Positions 17,544 through 27,606 of a stretch of DNA of 64,000 nucleotides are shown in pieces. The notes under the pieces were generated by a model. That model made no database searches, was not told where the DNA came from, and saw only the letters and a list, made by a program, of their open reading frames with translations. Positions within the stretch are counted from its first letter, which is position 1. Each line of letters starts with the position of its first letter. Source of the stretch: an uncultured Ignatzschineria sp. (lineage in GTDB: Bacteria > Pseudomonadota > Gammaproteobacteria > Cardiobacteriales > Wohlfahrtiimonadaceae); contig CALZEE010000007.1 in NCBI GenBank assembly GCA_945639195.1, positions 1 through 64,000 of the forward strand, given 5' to 3'. Position numbers and translations under genes: made by a program.

Positions 17544-18356
17544 TTAACGTTTTGACACGCCGATCATAATGCGTGTTACGTAGTTATCAAGCCCTGTGAC
17601 GCTCACTTCATCGAGGAGATATTCTTCGATACTATTTCCTGTAATTTCATAAGAGGTGGTTGCGAGATAGGCTTTTATTCTGAGGTAGATTTCATGGATG
17701 TGAAGATAGCTTCCCTTATGATATGCCACGACATAATCTCCAGCTGGGTGAATGTGTGAAGGTTCTGTAATAGCCGGATCATCAACGCGTAGGCAAAAGT
17801 GTGTGTATCGCTGATAATCATTTTTAAGAATTGCGGTGCTAGGAAGCAGTACACCAATAGGATGCCCTTGATCAAGCCCTTTCTCTTTGGTTTCATTGAT
17901 GAAGTTCATTAAGAGTTTTGAGATGCTTTTATCGGAGTAGTGCGTAATTTCTTGGCTTAAGATATAGGAGTAAGCAGCGCATTGTTGAATAGTAATATCG
18001 TCAAAATCAAGACTTAAGGCTCTTTCAATTTGGTTCTTTTTATTGTGAATAATCTGTTGAATTCGCCTCATTTTTTTAATTTTTTCGGCCATCATCAGCT
18101 CTTTCTCCGCCAGTAGTGCGATTGTTTTCTCTGGGGATTTTATTTCGAGGAAATGCTTTATCTCTGCTAATGACATATCGATTTCTTTAAGCATCTCGAT
18201 GACAGAAAAGGTCTCCACTTGTTGAATAGAGTAGTAACGATAACCATTGGCGCGTTTATAGTCAGGCTTGAGTAAGCCGATCTCATCATAATGAAAAATT
18301 GTCTGCTTTTTAACGCCACAAATTTCAGCAAACTCGCCTGTAGTAAAATGTTTCAT
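17544..18356 (-). CDS. MerR-family transcriptional regulator with effector-binding domain
   Basis: About 270 residues. The N-terminus is a MerR winged helix-turn-helix (HFTTGEFAEICGVKKQTIFH, then NGYRYYSIQQVETF), followed by a long dimerisation helix (residues about 75-120) and a GyrI/BmrR-like effector-binding C-terminal half. The start at 18356 (MKHFTTGEF) fits the family better than the frame-open ATG at 18380. It is divergent from a MATE efflux pump, and the shared promoter has the 19-bp spacer and central dyad typical of MerR control. It therefore most likely activates the pump in response to a bound drug-like ligand. Confidence 0.85.
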   Translation of the reverse strand: MKHFTTGEFAEICGVKKQTIFHYDEIGLLKPDYKRANGYRYYSIQQVETFSVIEMLKEIDMSLAEIKHFLEIKSPEKTIALLAEKELMMAEKIKKMRRIQQIIHNKKNQIERALSLDFDDITIQQCAAYSYILSQEITHYSDKSISKLLMNFINETKEKGLDQGHPIGVLLPSTAILKNDYQRYTHFCLRVDDPAITEPSHIHPAGDYVVAYHKGSYLHIHEIYLRIKAYLATTSYEITGNSIEEYLLDEVSVTGLDNYVTRIMIGVSKR

Positions 18357-18413
18357 CGTGCGCCTTTTAAATAACGACATCGTGTTCTTTTAAATAAATA
18401 TTTCGATAACACC

Positions 18414-18444
18414 TTGACTGTCTGGTAACCAGATACTTTATCAT
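18414..18444 (+). promoter_or_regulatory. MerR-type promoter of the MATE gene
   Basis: The -35 box TTGACT (18414-18419) and -10 box TATCAT (18439-18444) are separated by 19 bp. The spacer holds the dyad TCTGGTAACCAGA (18421-18433). An over-long spacer with a central palindrome is the hallmark of promoters that MerR-family regulators activate by DNA distortion. Confidence 0.8.
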
Positions 18445-18482
18445 GATTTCCCTTTAAAACGAGCAATAAAGAGCGTTATTTC

Positions 18483-19832
18483 ATGACAGAAAACCATTCA
18501 TTAATAAAAACGATGTCTCCCAGAGCACTTTTTATGAAATATTTGATTCCTTCACTGCTAGGTATGCTGTTGATGTCGATCAATATACTGGTGGACGGAC
18601 TCTTTGTGAGTCATGGCTTGGGAGAAATGGCACTTGCTGCGGTAAATATCTCTATCCCAATTTATTCAATTATACTCTCGATCTCTCTATGGATTGGTAT
18701 GGGCGGCGCAACGCTCTATTCAATGGCATTGGGGGAAGGGAATCTTTCGAAGGCGAAGGCGATTTTTACACAATCAGTACTATTAACTATTGTGCTGACC
18801 GGCATTCTTTTAGGGGTTGGACTACTCTATGAGCGAGAGTTGGCGTATCTCTTTGGGGCAAATGACCTGATTATTGAATCGGTTCTTGAGTATCTGCATG
18901 TGCTATTACTCTTTGGAGTACTGATTGTCATTGAAAATATTCTCAGTATCTTTATTCGTAATGATGGGAATCCGACGTTAGCAATGATGGGTTTAATTGT
19001 GACGGCACTGGTAAATATTTTACTGAATTATCTCTTTATCTTTGTTTTCGAATGGGGTTTAAAAGGGGTTGCTTATGCGATTGTGATTTCTGGTGTTGTC
19101 GGTATCTTAGTATTATTAACGCATTTTCTGCATCCGAGAAAACAATTGGGCGTAGTACTGAAATTCTTCAAGGAGTGCCATTTAGCTTCTATTTTAGCGA
19201 TTGGATTCCCAAGCTTTTTAGTGGAAGGCTCAGCGGCATTAGTGGTGATTCTCTTTAATGTGACGTTTAACCGCGTGATGGGAGATACCGGATTAGCGGC
19301 ATATGCGGTGATTAACTATCTTCATACAGTTTTCTTATTATTATTTATTGGAGTGGGTGCAGCCTTACAGCCTATTACAAGTTATCTTTATGGGGCTATT
19401 GAATATGCAAAAATGGCGGTCTTTCTGAAGCTTGCTTTAATTGCCGCGATTATTTTAGGCGGCGCGTTAATGATTTTTGGGCTATTGGGAAGTGGGTTGA
19501 TTATTCGATTATTCGGCGTGACCGATCCGGCAATTATTGAGTATACGAGTGTAGGGGTTCGCTACTTCTTTATGGGGTATCTCTTCTTAGGCGTTAATAT
19601 GGTGCTTTTAGAGTTTTATCAATCGATAACACTGGTTCGATATGCGACATTTATTGTTGTTTTACGGGTTGTGATTTTCTTTCTTCCACTGCTATTTATA
19701 TTGCCGGCATTTTTTGGCGAAAACAGTGTTTGGCTGGTATTCCCACTCTCTGAAGCGGGTGCCTTAATGGTGGTGATTTTAATGATTAAATTCCGCTGGA
19801 TTCGTTTGATCCCAAGAGCAAAGATCTTGTAA
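18483..19832 (+). CDS. MATE-family multidrug efflux transporter
   Basis: A 449-residue inner-membrane protein with about 12 hydrophobic segments in two similar halves, the length and layout of MATE antiporters, which export drugs or metabolites using Na+ or H+ gradients. The N-terminal part has PSLLGMLLMSINILVDGLFV, where the family has its first conserved helix. Its promoter is divergent from a MerR-type regulator gene and carries the MerR operator. The substrate cannot be read. A terminator hairpin follows 50 bases after the stop. Confidence 0.88.
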   Translation: MTENHSLIKTMSPRALFMKYLIPSLLGMLLMSINILVDGLFVSHGLGEMALAAVNISIPIYSIILSISLWIGMGGATLYSMALGEGNLSKAKAIFTQSVLLTIVLTGILLGVGLLYERELAYLFGANDLIIESVLEYLHVLLLFGVLIVIENILSIFIRNDGNPTLAMMGLIVTALVNILLNYLFIFVFEWGLKGVAYAIVISGVVGILVLLTHFLHPRKQLGVVLKFFKECHLASILAIGFPSFLVEGSAALVVILFNVTFNRVMGDTGLAAYAVINYLHTVFLLLFIGVGAALQPITSYLYGAIEYAKMAVFLKLALIAAIILGGALMIFGLLGSGLIIRLFGVTDPAIIEYTSVGVRYFFMGYLFLGVNMVLLEFYQSITLVRYATFIVVLRVVIFFLPLLFILPAFFGENSVWLVFPLSEAGALMVVILMIKFRWIRLIPRAKIL

Positions 19833-19881
19833 GTGATATAGAGGCGAATGTGCCGGCATTTTGCAAAGGTTTAAGCATCAA

Positions 19882-19915
19882 AAAAAGCACGACTGATAAA
19901 GGTCGTGCTTTTTGA
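19882..19915. terminator. Bidirectional intrinsic terminator
   Basis: AAAAAGCACGAC (19882-19893) pairs perfectly with GTCGTGCTTTTT (19902-19913). It lies between the convergent MATE and FUSC genes and has A/T tracts on both sides, so it can serve both. Confidence 0.88.
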
Positions 19916-19957
19916 TTTTCTAATGGATGATATCGACAATGAATATCGGGCGTTTGT

Positions 19958-21877
19958 CTATTTAGTGAGGCGTTTGGGTTCGCTCATAAAAGCACGCTGT
20001 AATGTGTCAATTTCTTGATGAATACTCTGGAATCCCGGCAATTCTGGGATGGGTTTGAGATCTTCGATATCGGAGAATTTTGCCGAATTTGCTAAGGTTT
20101 CAAAGAGATATAGTAACGAAGCTAATTCTTGCTCAGTCAGCACGGGGCGATGAGGTGTTTCTGCAGCATGTTCTAAGAGGAAAGCGAGCTTATCGACCGC
20201 GTAGATAATCGGCCAGTAATATTCGATGAGTTCCTGTTTTTTAGGAATCTCACCAATTGCCGCGTCATACAGCGCTGATAGATTGGCAAGGTTATTGCGC
20301 ATCTTAATGAGTCGCGCTTCAATTTGCGTTTTGGTGCTCGGTCTCTCTTTAGAAAAGAGCAGGAGCAGCATCTGAGATTGATTGCGGAGTGTACGCATGA
20401 GGATTTTAGGAATCCTGAGCGAAGCAGAGCGATTGCCCATGAGGATCACCCCGATGAGACCGATGGCGCTACCGATAGCAACATCGATGATTCTTGCGCT
20501 AGAGAAGTGGAAGAAGGAGAACTCACCGCCGGTAATGGTTTCTGCTAAAAGAAGGGCATTGGGAGTAATAAAGATGACGGCTAATCCATAGTTTTTAACA
20601 ATAAAGAGCTCGATAGTCGCGGTGAAGAGCAGAATAAAGAGGGCGATGGGATAACCTGATGGTTTAAAGTAGAGAATACAGCTTGCGATGAGGATGCCGA
20701 TAATTGTCCCAATCGATCGTTGTAATGCGCGGTGGAATGTTGCCACCATAGAAGCGCCGGACATTACCGCAACGCAGGAGAGCGGAATCCAGTAAGAGCG
20801 CGTGAAGTCAAAACCATGAGAGATCATTGATGCGATGGTCGTAATAACGCCAAAGCGAAGAGCTGTGATAAAAACGAGGGAGTTTCTATCAAATGCATGG
20901 GTGAGAATATCGCGAATAGAGTAATGGCGCGCCAGTGTAACGGGCTTTAGCGCCTCGCTTGGCATTGTGAGCGTTGTGTATATTTTTTGAAAATAGGGCG
21001 CAATTTTCTCATCTTCAAATGCCGGCATTTGTAGTGATTTATCGGTGTTAAAGCGGCTATTAATGCTTTTTTCGACGTTACTTAAAAATGTACTATAGCT
21101 TGCGGGAAGCGGCGTTTTTTGATCTGCATATTGATCAATCAGATAGAGGAAATATTCATTCCCCTCAATAGCAAGATGTAATAGGCGCGTGTAGGTTGCT
21201 GAGGGAGACCAGGGAAGCTCTCCTGCCATTAATGTATCGACGGCTTCTTTAAAAGCCCCCATCGTGATGTATTTTTCTTTTTGAAAGTTCTCTGTCCCGA
21301 CACTCTCCGTGAGTTTTGCAAGCTGGCGAAACGCTCTTTTGACCGTTTGCAGTTCTGGGCGATGAGGGCTTATTAAAAAACCGCTCATTGCAATCAGCCA
21401 TGAGAGTAATGCGCCGAGTGAAATTAATCCGGCACGAAACAGCGCTCCCATAAGGTCGGTGTGGGGCATGTCTGCAGTTAAGGCAAAAATGAGTACAAAG
21501 AAGATTGACGAGGGACCAAAGAATTTAAGCGCATTAAAGATATAGATCATTACGGCTGAGATCAGTCCCATTACCAGTGCGACAGCCAGCGGATAGGGCG
21601 CTAAAAGAGAGCCTAAAAAAGCACATAAGACGATAGAAAATGCGACAAAGAGTAAGCGCTTAGAGAGATGGGCATAGGGTAGCTTAAAGGCGTAGAGATA
21701 AGTAAAACCGCCTAATCCCGCCATGAGCCCATATTGTAATTGATCGAGCCAGATGCCGACAAAAATGGGGAGCGCCATTGCAAGACCGGCGCCAATCGCT
21801 CTTTCCCACGGGAAGGCGCGATTATTGACTGCCAGTGCCTCTTTGAGAATTGTCCAAACTTTCTCTGTGATGCTCAT
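19958..21877 (-). CDS. FUSC-family (aromatic acid exporter-like) membrane protein
   Basis: A 639-residue inner-membrane protein with two clusters of about five to six hydrophobic helices (residues 25-175 and 340-490), each followed by a soluble helical region. This is the FUSC/YccS/AaeB arrangement, a family linked to export of aromatic acids or similar compounds. The second membrane cluster has RSYWIPLSCVAVMSGAS, a conserved segment of the family. The start follows AAGGAGACTGCA. No AaeA-type periplasmic partner lies beside it, so the substrate and system are open. Confidence 0.82.
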   Translation of the reverse strand: MSITEKVWTILKEALAVNNRAFPWERAIGAGLAMALPIFVGIWLDQLQYGLMAGLGGFTYLYAFKLPYAHLSKRLLFVAFSIVLCAFLGSLLAPYPLAVALVMGLISAVMIYIFNALKFFGPSSIFFVLIFALTADMPHTDLMGALFRAGLISLGALLSWLIAMSGFLISPHRPELQTVKRAFRQLAKLTESVGTENFQKEKYITMGAFKEAVDTLMAGELPWSPSATYTRLLHLAIEGNEYFLYLIDQYADQKTPLPASYSTFLSNVEKSINSRFNTDKSLQMPAFEDEKIAPYFQKIYTTLTMPSEALKPVTLARHYSIRDILTHAFDRNSLVFITALRFGVITTIASMISHGFDFTRSYWIPLSCVAVMSGASMVATFHRALQRSIGTIIGILIASCILYFKPSGYPIALFILLFTATIELFIVKNYGLAVIFITPNALLLAETITGGEFSFFHFSSARIIDVAIGSAIGLIGVILMGNRSASLRIPKILMRTLRNQSQMLLLLFSKERPSTKTQIEARLIKMRNNLANLSALYDAAIGEIPKKQELIEYYWPIIYAVDKLAFLLEHAAETPHRPVLTEQELASLLYLFETLANSAKFSDIEDLKPIPELPGFQSIHQEIDTLQRAFMSEPKRLTK

Positions 21878-22196
21878 TGCAGTCTCCTTGTTGTTTTACG
21901 AAAGACCATATTATACAGAAAAAACCCGATTTTAGCTGAAGAATATTGATTTAATGAGGGTTTTAACGAATCTTTGTAAGTAAGATCGCCGATACTTTCT
22001 TTTTTAACGCCGCTTTTTCGCGGCATTTTCAGGATATTTAATGTTGAATATAAGGCATCTTTTTTTATAGCGGTGATGGGGCGATATATGAATATCTATG
22101 TATAGATGCTTAAGGATGATCAATCAGGAAATGAGTGCTAGAATCATCGATAAAATGCCGGAAGTAAATCACCAATATTAAAAGGAGTCATACCGG
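21878..22196. other. Divergent intergenic region, FUSC gene and nitrilase-family gene
   Basis: These 319 bases hold no ORF of note. A GC hairpin GCCGC/GCGGC lies at 22009-22024 and an AATGCCGG motif at 22153. Promoters for both divergent genes must lie here, but no box pair is strong enough to name. Confidence 0.5.
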
Positions 22197-23018
22197 ATGT
22201 TAACATTAGAATTAGCGCAGTTATCTGCGATTGATGGAGATATTGCCGGGAATCTTGCGCGTGCGGTTGCCGCGATTAGAGGCGCGTCGGATAAGAGTGA
22301 TATTATTATTTTCCCCGAGACTTACTTTACAGGTTTTCCCACTCCTGAAAATATCGCAGAGCTCTCTCAAGATTTGAAGGGGGAGATCGTGCAGGTATTA
22401 ACAATAGAAGCGAAACGTAAAGGAATTGCCGTCCTTGCGGGAATGTGCGAAGTTAAGAATGCACAATATTATAATAGTTCGCTCTTTATCGATCCTGTTG
22501 AGGGGGTGATTGCAACTTATCAAAAGACTCACATGTGGTTAACAGACCGCGGTCTTTTTACGCCGGGAGAACAATTTGTGAGCTTCTTATGGCGAGGCGT
22601 TCGTATCGGGCTTTTGATCTGTTTTGATATTGAATTTCCGGAATCAGGGCGAGCAAATGGCTTGCTTGATGTAGATCTACTCTTGGTGGTGAATGGGAAT
22701 ATGGACCCTTATGCGGAAACACACCGCACTGCAATTAAGGCAAGAGCGCAAGAGAATCAATTCTTTGCAGCTTTTGTGAATCGCGTCGGTACGGATAGCT
22801 TTGGACATCAATTTTCGGGGGGGAGTATGGTTGTGGATCCTTTTGGGGCAACCTTATGTGAAGCAGGAAGTGCCGAGATGACGATGATTATTGATATTGA
22901 TCCGCTTTCTCGACGAGCGTATCAGGCGGATTATCACTATCTCAATGAGCGGGCATTGAAGTATGCGGGACAGATTGTTACAGAAGGGACGAGTGCGTTT
23001 TTAAAAATTCCGCAATAA
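22197..23018 (+). CDS. Carbon-nitrogen hydrolase (nitrilase superfamily)
   Basis: A 273-residue amidase-type enzyme. The catalytic triad is visible: Glu41 in FPETYF, Lys110 in YQKTHMW and Cys142 in LICFDIEFPE, the last in the usual nitrilase nucleophile elbow. It would hydrolyse an amide or nitrile-type C-N bond in the cytosol. Length and motifs match omega-amidase, N-carbamoylputrescine amidase and related branches, and sequence alone does not choose between them. AAAAGGAGTCATACC precedes the start. It stands alone between divergent and downstream genes. Confidence 0.88.
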   Translation: MLTLELAQLSAIDGDIAGNLARAVAAIRGASDKSDIIIFPETYFTGFPTPENIAELSQDLKGEIVQVLTIEAKRKGIAVLAGMCEVKNAQYYNSSLFIDPVEGVIATYQKTHMWLTDRGLFTPGEQFVSFLWRGVRIGLLICFDIEFPESGRANGLLDVDLLLVVNGNMDPYAETHRTAIKARAQENQFFAAFVNRVGTDSFGHQFSGGSMVVDPFGATLCEAGSAEMTMIIDIDPLSRRAYQADYHYLNERALKYAGQIVTEGTSAFLKIPQ

Positions 23019-23341
23019 AACCCCTCAATAAGATCTTTTAATTATTGTTCAATAAAAAGGGACTGAATGAGATGTTGAGCTCGCATCTTGAAAGCGCTTG
23101 AAGAGATCTCACGGTAGCAGGCGCTTATAGGCGAAGTGAGATGCAAATGAGGCTTATTATTGCACTAATAAAACGTTGAAATATTTTGCATAACGAGAAG
23201 AAAGTGGGCGGTAAAAGTTGATATGCGTTACAATATTGCACAAATTTTTTATATGCGATCTTTGCTGCGGGATGCTGCAAAGATCTATGCTTTATATGTT
23301 AAATAGAAGATAGCGCATATGTGCTTATCGAAGGTTATCTT
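23019..23341. promoter_or_regulatory. Structured leader before xpt
   Basis: No gene is seen in these 323 bases. ATCTCAC (23106-23112) pairs with GTGAGAT (23136-23142), and an upstream GCATCT near 23084 could compete for the same partner. A perfect 9-bp stem GATCTTTGC/GCAAAGATC lies at 23257-23285, about 57 bases before the xpt start. The layout could be a regulated leader. I do not recognise a known purine riboswitch consensus. Confidence 0.4.
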
Positions 23342-23911
23342 ATGAAATTACTCCACGACAGAATTATTCAAGACGGTTTAGCATTCGATGATGGGACTTT
23401 GAAGGTTGATAGCTTTATTAACCATCAGATGGATCCGATCCTCATGAAATCTATTGCGGTTGAATTTGTTCGTCGCTTTGCAAACCTCCCGATCAATAAG
23501 ATCATTACGATTGAAGCGAGCGGGATTGCGCCGGCAATTATGCTCGGTTATCTGCTTGAGCTTCCTGTGGTGTTTGTGAAAAAGAAAACCCCAAAAACAA
23601 TGGAGAAAATGTTCCTCTCTTCAGTTTACTCATTCACTAAAGATCGTACTTACGATGTTTGTGTGAGCCAAGAGTATCTATCAGAGAAAGATAACGTTCT
23701 CTTTATTGATGACTTCCTTGCAAATGGTAATGCTGCATTGGGCGTTAAATCATTGATTGACCAAGCGGGTGCAAATCTTTGTGGAATGGGCTTTATCATT
23801 GAAAAGAGCTTCCAAGAAGGCCGTAAGCGCTTGTTAGATGAAGATATTAATGTACAATCATTGGCAAGAGTTGCATCACTCGCCGATGGGAAAGTAGAGT
23901 TTATCGACTAA
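23342..23911 (+). CDS. xpt: Xanthine phosphoribosyltransferase
   Basis: A 189-residue type I phosphoribosyltransferase that converts xanthine and PRPP to XMP in purine salvage. [15 protein letters not shown] is a typical Xpt start and is preferred over an in-frame ATG at 23321. [18 protein letters not shown] and the PRPP-binding loop [14 protein letters not shown] are characteristic of the Bacillus-type enzyme. It stands alone with a hairpin-rich leader and its own terminator. prs, which supplies PRPP, lies 6 kb away. The call is firm. Confidence 0.92.
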   Translation: MKLLHDRIIQDGLAFDDGTLKVDSFINHQMDPILMKSIAVEFVRRFANLPINKIITIEASGIAPAIMLGYLLELPVVFVKKKTPKTMEKMFLSSVYSFTKDRTYDVCVSQEYLSEKDNVLFIDDFLANGNAALGVKSLIDQAGANLCGMGFIIEKSFQEGRKRLLDEDINVQSLARVASLADGKVEFID

Positions 23912-23962
23912 TCATTCGATAATCCTCGACAACCCGAGGGCTTGCAACACGACAATATTGAG

Positions 23963-24007
23963 AAAACGGCTTCCGCTTCTATTGTGTTAATAGAGGGAAG
24001 CCGTTTT
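23963..24007 (+). terminator. Terminator of xpt
   Basis: AAAACGGCTTCC (23963-23974) pairs with GGAAGCCGTTTT (23996-24007). The loop contains a further CTAT/ATAG pairing. A short AT-rich tail follows. Confidence 0.8.
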
Positions 24008-24066
24008 AAATTAACGCTGATCAAACTTTATTTTAGGATAAAGGATCAGTTATAAGAGGAGCTGAA

Positions 24067-25599
24067 ATGGATATTTTACTCGTCACGCTGAATGCGCGAT
24101 ACTCTCATGCATCATTAGGGCTTCGTTATCTCAAGGCAAACTTGAATGAGTTAGAAGATCGAGCTGAGATTTTAGAATTTACCATTCAGCAAAATAAAGA
24201 GGCGATGCTTGAAGAGATTCATGCACGTGCGCCTAAAGTAGTCTCTTTTGGGATCTATATTTGGAACTTTTTAGAAACCACCTCTTTAATTAAAGACCTT
24301 CGAGCCTTAATGCCGGAAGTTATTATTACAATCGGCGGGCCAGAAGTCTCTTATGAATACGAAGGGACGGAAGTCTATTCTCAAATTGATTATTTGATTA
24401 CCGGCTGGGGAGATGTGAGTTTTTATCAGCTGATGAAATCCCTGCTTATTGATGAAAAACCTTGGGAAACTAAAGTCATTAAAGGTATTGAGCCGCCGCT
24501 TGAAGAGATTAAATTACCGTACTATCTCTATACGGAAGAAGATATCAAACATCGAACAATCTATATAGAAGCCTCTCGCGGATGTCCTTTTAAGTGTGAG
24601 TTTTGTCTCTCGAGTTTAGATAAAACAGCATGGCGTTTCCCGCTAGAGCCTTTCTTGGAAGCAATGGATGATCTCTATCAGCGCGGGCTTCGCCAATTTA
24701 AGTTTGTGGATAGAACCTTTAACCTTAAAAAAGATTTCACGCTCGCAATTTTAGATTTCTTCTTAGATAAACTGGCGCAAAACCCAGAAGAAGCGCTCTT
24801 CTTGCACTATGAGTTAGTGCCGGATTATCTCTCTGATGAGTTGAAAGCAAAAATTTTAGAATTCCCTGATGGCTCGTTGCAATTTGAGATCGGGATTCAA
24901 ACGCTCAATACAACCACGCAACATCTTATCTCTCGTAAAACGAATTTAAAGTTAGCTAAAGAGAACATCTCTTGGCTCTCAAAGCACACCGATGTGCATC
25001 TACATGTGGATTTAATCGTCGGTTTGCCGGATGAAGATTTGCAAAGTTTTGCCGAAGGTTTTGATGAGCTCCTCTCTTGGGAACCGCAAGAAGTACAGGT
25101 TGGGATATTGAAGCGCTTAAAAGGCGTGCCGATTATTCGTCACAGTAATGAGTTTGAATATCGCTTTAGCCAAGAACCCCCTTATTCAATTCTTCAGAAT
25201 CGAGAGATGCCTTTTGTTGAAGTGATGGAGATGGAGCGTTTTGCAAAATTCTGGGATTCGGTTGCAAACTCAGGGCGTTTCAAAGAGACATTGCCACTGA
25301 TTTTGGCAGATCAGCCTTTTGCGAACTTTAGAGCATTATCCCAATCGCTCTATCAGAGCTTCGGACGCTCTTACGGTATTGCGCTTGATCGCTTGTTAAA
25401 AGCGGTATTTGTCCATTTAACTGAAGAGCGAAAGATTGAAGAAGATGCCGTGAGAGCACTTATGCGAGAAGATTTCCTTCGTACCGGCATTAAAGGATGG
25501 CCTAAATATTTAGGCGAGCGACCAGATGAGCGATTATTTGGTCCGCAATCTGATGAAAATCAGGCATTGCCGCAAAGACAGCGTCAGCATCGTGCGTAA
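24067..25599 (+). CDS. B12-binding-domain radical SAM protein (DUF4080-like)
   Basis: A 510-residue enzyme. Residues 1-135 form a cobalamin-binding-like Rossmann domain (MDILLVTLNARYSHASLGLR). The radical SAM motif C173-x3-C177-x2-C180 lies in SRGCPFKCEFC and binds a 4Fe-4S cluster. The C-terminal about 150 residues match the extension of the DUF4080 subfamily. It would generate a 5'-deoxyadenosyl radical; the substrate is unknown. The start follows AAGAGGAGCTGAA. It is monocistronic between two hairpins. Confidence 0.86.
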   Translation: MDILLVTLNARYSHASLGLRYLKANLNELEDRAEILEFTIQQNKEAMLEEIHARAPKVVSFGIYIWNFLETTSLIKDLRALMPEVIITIGGPEVSYEYEGTEVYSQIDYLITGWGDVSFYQLMKSLLIDEKPWETKVIKGIEPPLEEIKLPYYLYTEEDIKHRTIYIEASRGCPFKCEFCLSSLDKTAWRFPLEPFLEAMDDLYQRGLRQFKFVDRTFNLKKDFTLAILDFFLDKLAQNPEEALFLHYELVPDYLSDELKAKILEFPDGSLQFEIGIQTLNTTTQHLISRKTNLKLAKENISWLSKHTDVHLHVDLIVGLPDEDLQSFAEGFDELLSWEPQEVQVGILKRLKGVPIIRHSNEFEYRFSQEPPYSILQNREMPFVEVMEMERFAKFWDSVANSGRFKETLPLILADQPFANFRALSQSLYQSFGRSYGIALDRLLKAVFVHLTEERKIEEDAVRALMREDFLRTGIKGWPKYLGERPDERLFGPQSDENQALPQRQRQHRA

Positions 25600-25678
25600 T
25601 AAATGCTGTAAGATGAAATTCATCGCTTTGTAAAATGGCGTTACTCACAATAATTGCCGGCAATCGCGTTTTAAGAGA

Positions 25679-25711
25679 AGCATTCTTTCGAAAGAGAGGA
25701 TGCTTTTTTTG
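25679..25711 (+). terminator. Terminator of the radical SAM gene
   Basis: AAGCAT...CTTTC pairs with GAAAG...ATGCTT with a small bulge, followed by TTTTTTT. It lies 80 bases after the stop codon. Confidence 0.75.
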
Positions 25712-25719
25712 TGGAAAGT

Positions 25720-27500
25720 AAAAAATATTTCTAATTTTTAAGCGATGAGCTTTTAAATGTCTCGATCAGATAATAAAAAGATCATGGTTAGGCAGAAATT
25801 TTCTGAAAAATTCGGAGCAAATTACGCGAATTTTATCTTTGGCTAGAAAATATGCAGCGAAAGAGAAGGAAATGGCAGACTTAGCCAGGTCAAACTTCTA
25901 TTGATTGATGAAATGCTGTTTAATTTTTAGGCAATAGAGATTAAATCGTCTTTTAATGGCATCTCTATTTCTCTTTGCAGATATTTTTAAGAGAAATTTT
26001 CCTATTTTTTTTGGAAAATAGGTTAAAACGTTCCAAGTTTTTTTCATTGAGATCGCTGATTTTAAGAAACTCATCGATTTTTTCTATTGCTGGAGAAAAA
26101 ATCATGAGAAATATCTCGAAAAACACGATGGGAAGATCATGAAAAAATCTCGCAAGATCGATATTTAAGAAAATAGTGAAAAACTTCAGAGTTTTTGTGT
26201 ACAAATCGTATGCAAATAGATGTTTCATTTAGGAGGATTTTTCGTGACTCGTAAAAAAATCGGGAAATTTTGAATTTGTAGTGCCTAAAAAACTTGCATA
26301 AAAAGATTGTTTCGTAAAAAGCGAATTGAATCTCATAAATTTATTGATGAGTTGTTGCGCAAAATGGAAAGTATAACGTGAGGTGGAGGATGCTAGTCTT
26401 GAAAATATTGTGCAATAGGTGATCATTTTTAATCTTTTTTAAAAATAGGCTGACATTTTTTCTCAAAAAAGTGGGTGGGCGCACGGAAAAGTTGTAAAAG
26501 TTTTGGGCATTTTTCAGAAAGCTTTATGAAAATTTTTGAGGTAAAAATAAAAAATGCCGGGAAAAGACTTTTTTGCAAAGATATTTGTGTCGATAAAGTC
26601 GTCAAAAATGATTTTTTTGAGCGAAGGGAATCTTATTTGAAAAATATTTTGAAGATTTTTATCGTTTTTTTTAGAAATTTTTAGAGCCAGTTTTAAAAAT
26701 ATTCTCCGATTTTTATAGAAAACAGCTTAAAAGTTTGGATGGTTTTAAAATTTTTTTTAGAAAATAGTCAGAAATAAATTCATTTTTTCGTTTTCAATCT
26801 TCTTTTTTTGAAAGCTACTAGGACGCTTTTAACGCCAAAATTATTTTTTAAGAAAAAACTAGGGGAGATCAGTAATTTTTGGTGGGGTTGCATAGGGAAA
26901 ATCTTAGCCGTTTTTTTGCAGAATTTTAGGATCTGTTTTGCGGAAAAACCGAGAAGATTTTGGCAGAGTTTTTATCGCAATTGAGCGGAAGATTAACGAG
27001 GCTATTAGCGCCCATGAAGAGCGTAAAATTAATGATTAGATGATTGATCCGTTATGATTATTTTGCTTGATAAACGTTCGAGGTGTTTCTGGGTTATCGG
27101 CGTTGCTTGGCGCAAAATAGGGTGGGAGTTTTATACGTCAAAGAGGTCGTCAATAGAGATCGTTAATAGAGATCGAAAACAGGACTTAATATCGCCCCTT
27201 ATATATAGCGTATTTTTAACGGAGTTTTGGTGTGATTTTTTGAGGGGGATATATCGCCTGATATATAGGCGGATGTGGGGGAATGTATAAAGTCCTATAT
27301 ACAACCTTCATATATAACAGAGTGCCTTAATCAGGAATCGATCGGGGTTTTGACGTTCTCTAAGGGCGATTTTGCCGGCGTTTAACGACATAATTTGAGG
27401 GCTTATCGATCCCTCTATATCAGCGGGGCTATTGATCTATCTATATAGCCGAAGCTTATTGTATGAACTGAGAAGATATTTTGTCGTAGAATTTTTCTTA
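25720..27500. other. About 1.8 kb AT-rich region without genes
   Basis: Stop codons are dense in all frames. The short frames present (for example 25965-26228 minus, 26475-26684 plus) give low-complexity Phe/Lys/Ile peptides without ribosome-binding sites. G clearly exceeds C on the plus strand. Degenerate copies of a motif like GAAAATAG occur near 26022, 26440, 26716 and 26756, often after a T-run. The last 400 bases hold several TATATA-containing segments, including CGCC/GGCG around TGATATATA. I see neither an RNA gene nor a recognisable gene remnant. Confidence 0.6.
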
Positions 27501-27512
27501 AAAGATTCATAA

Positions 27513-27548
27513 AAAAGCCCCTGTACTCATGAGAATACAGGGGCTTTT
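27513..27548 (-). terminator. Terminator of the lolB-ispE operon
   Basis: AAAAGCCCCTGTA (27513-27525) pairs perfectly with TACAGGGGCTTTT (27536-27548). Read on the minus strand it is followed by TTTTTT, 60 bases beyond the ispE stop. Confidence 0.9.
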
Positions 27549-27606
27549 GTGTCTTGCTAGAGTGCTGCTGAACCCTTCATGAATCCCGTGTGAAGGATTG
27601 ATTTAT

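Noticed and set aside
25965..26228. Minus-strand ORF of 87 codons in the AT-rich desert
   Set aside because: The predicted peptide is Phe/Ile/Lys-rich low complexity without a domain or ribosome-binding site. Composition alone explains it.
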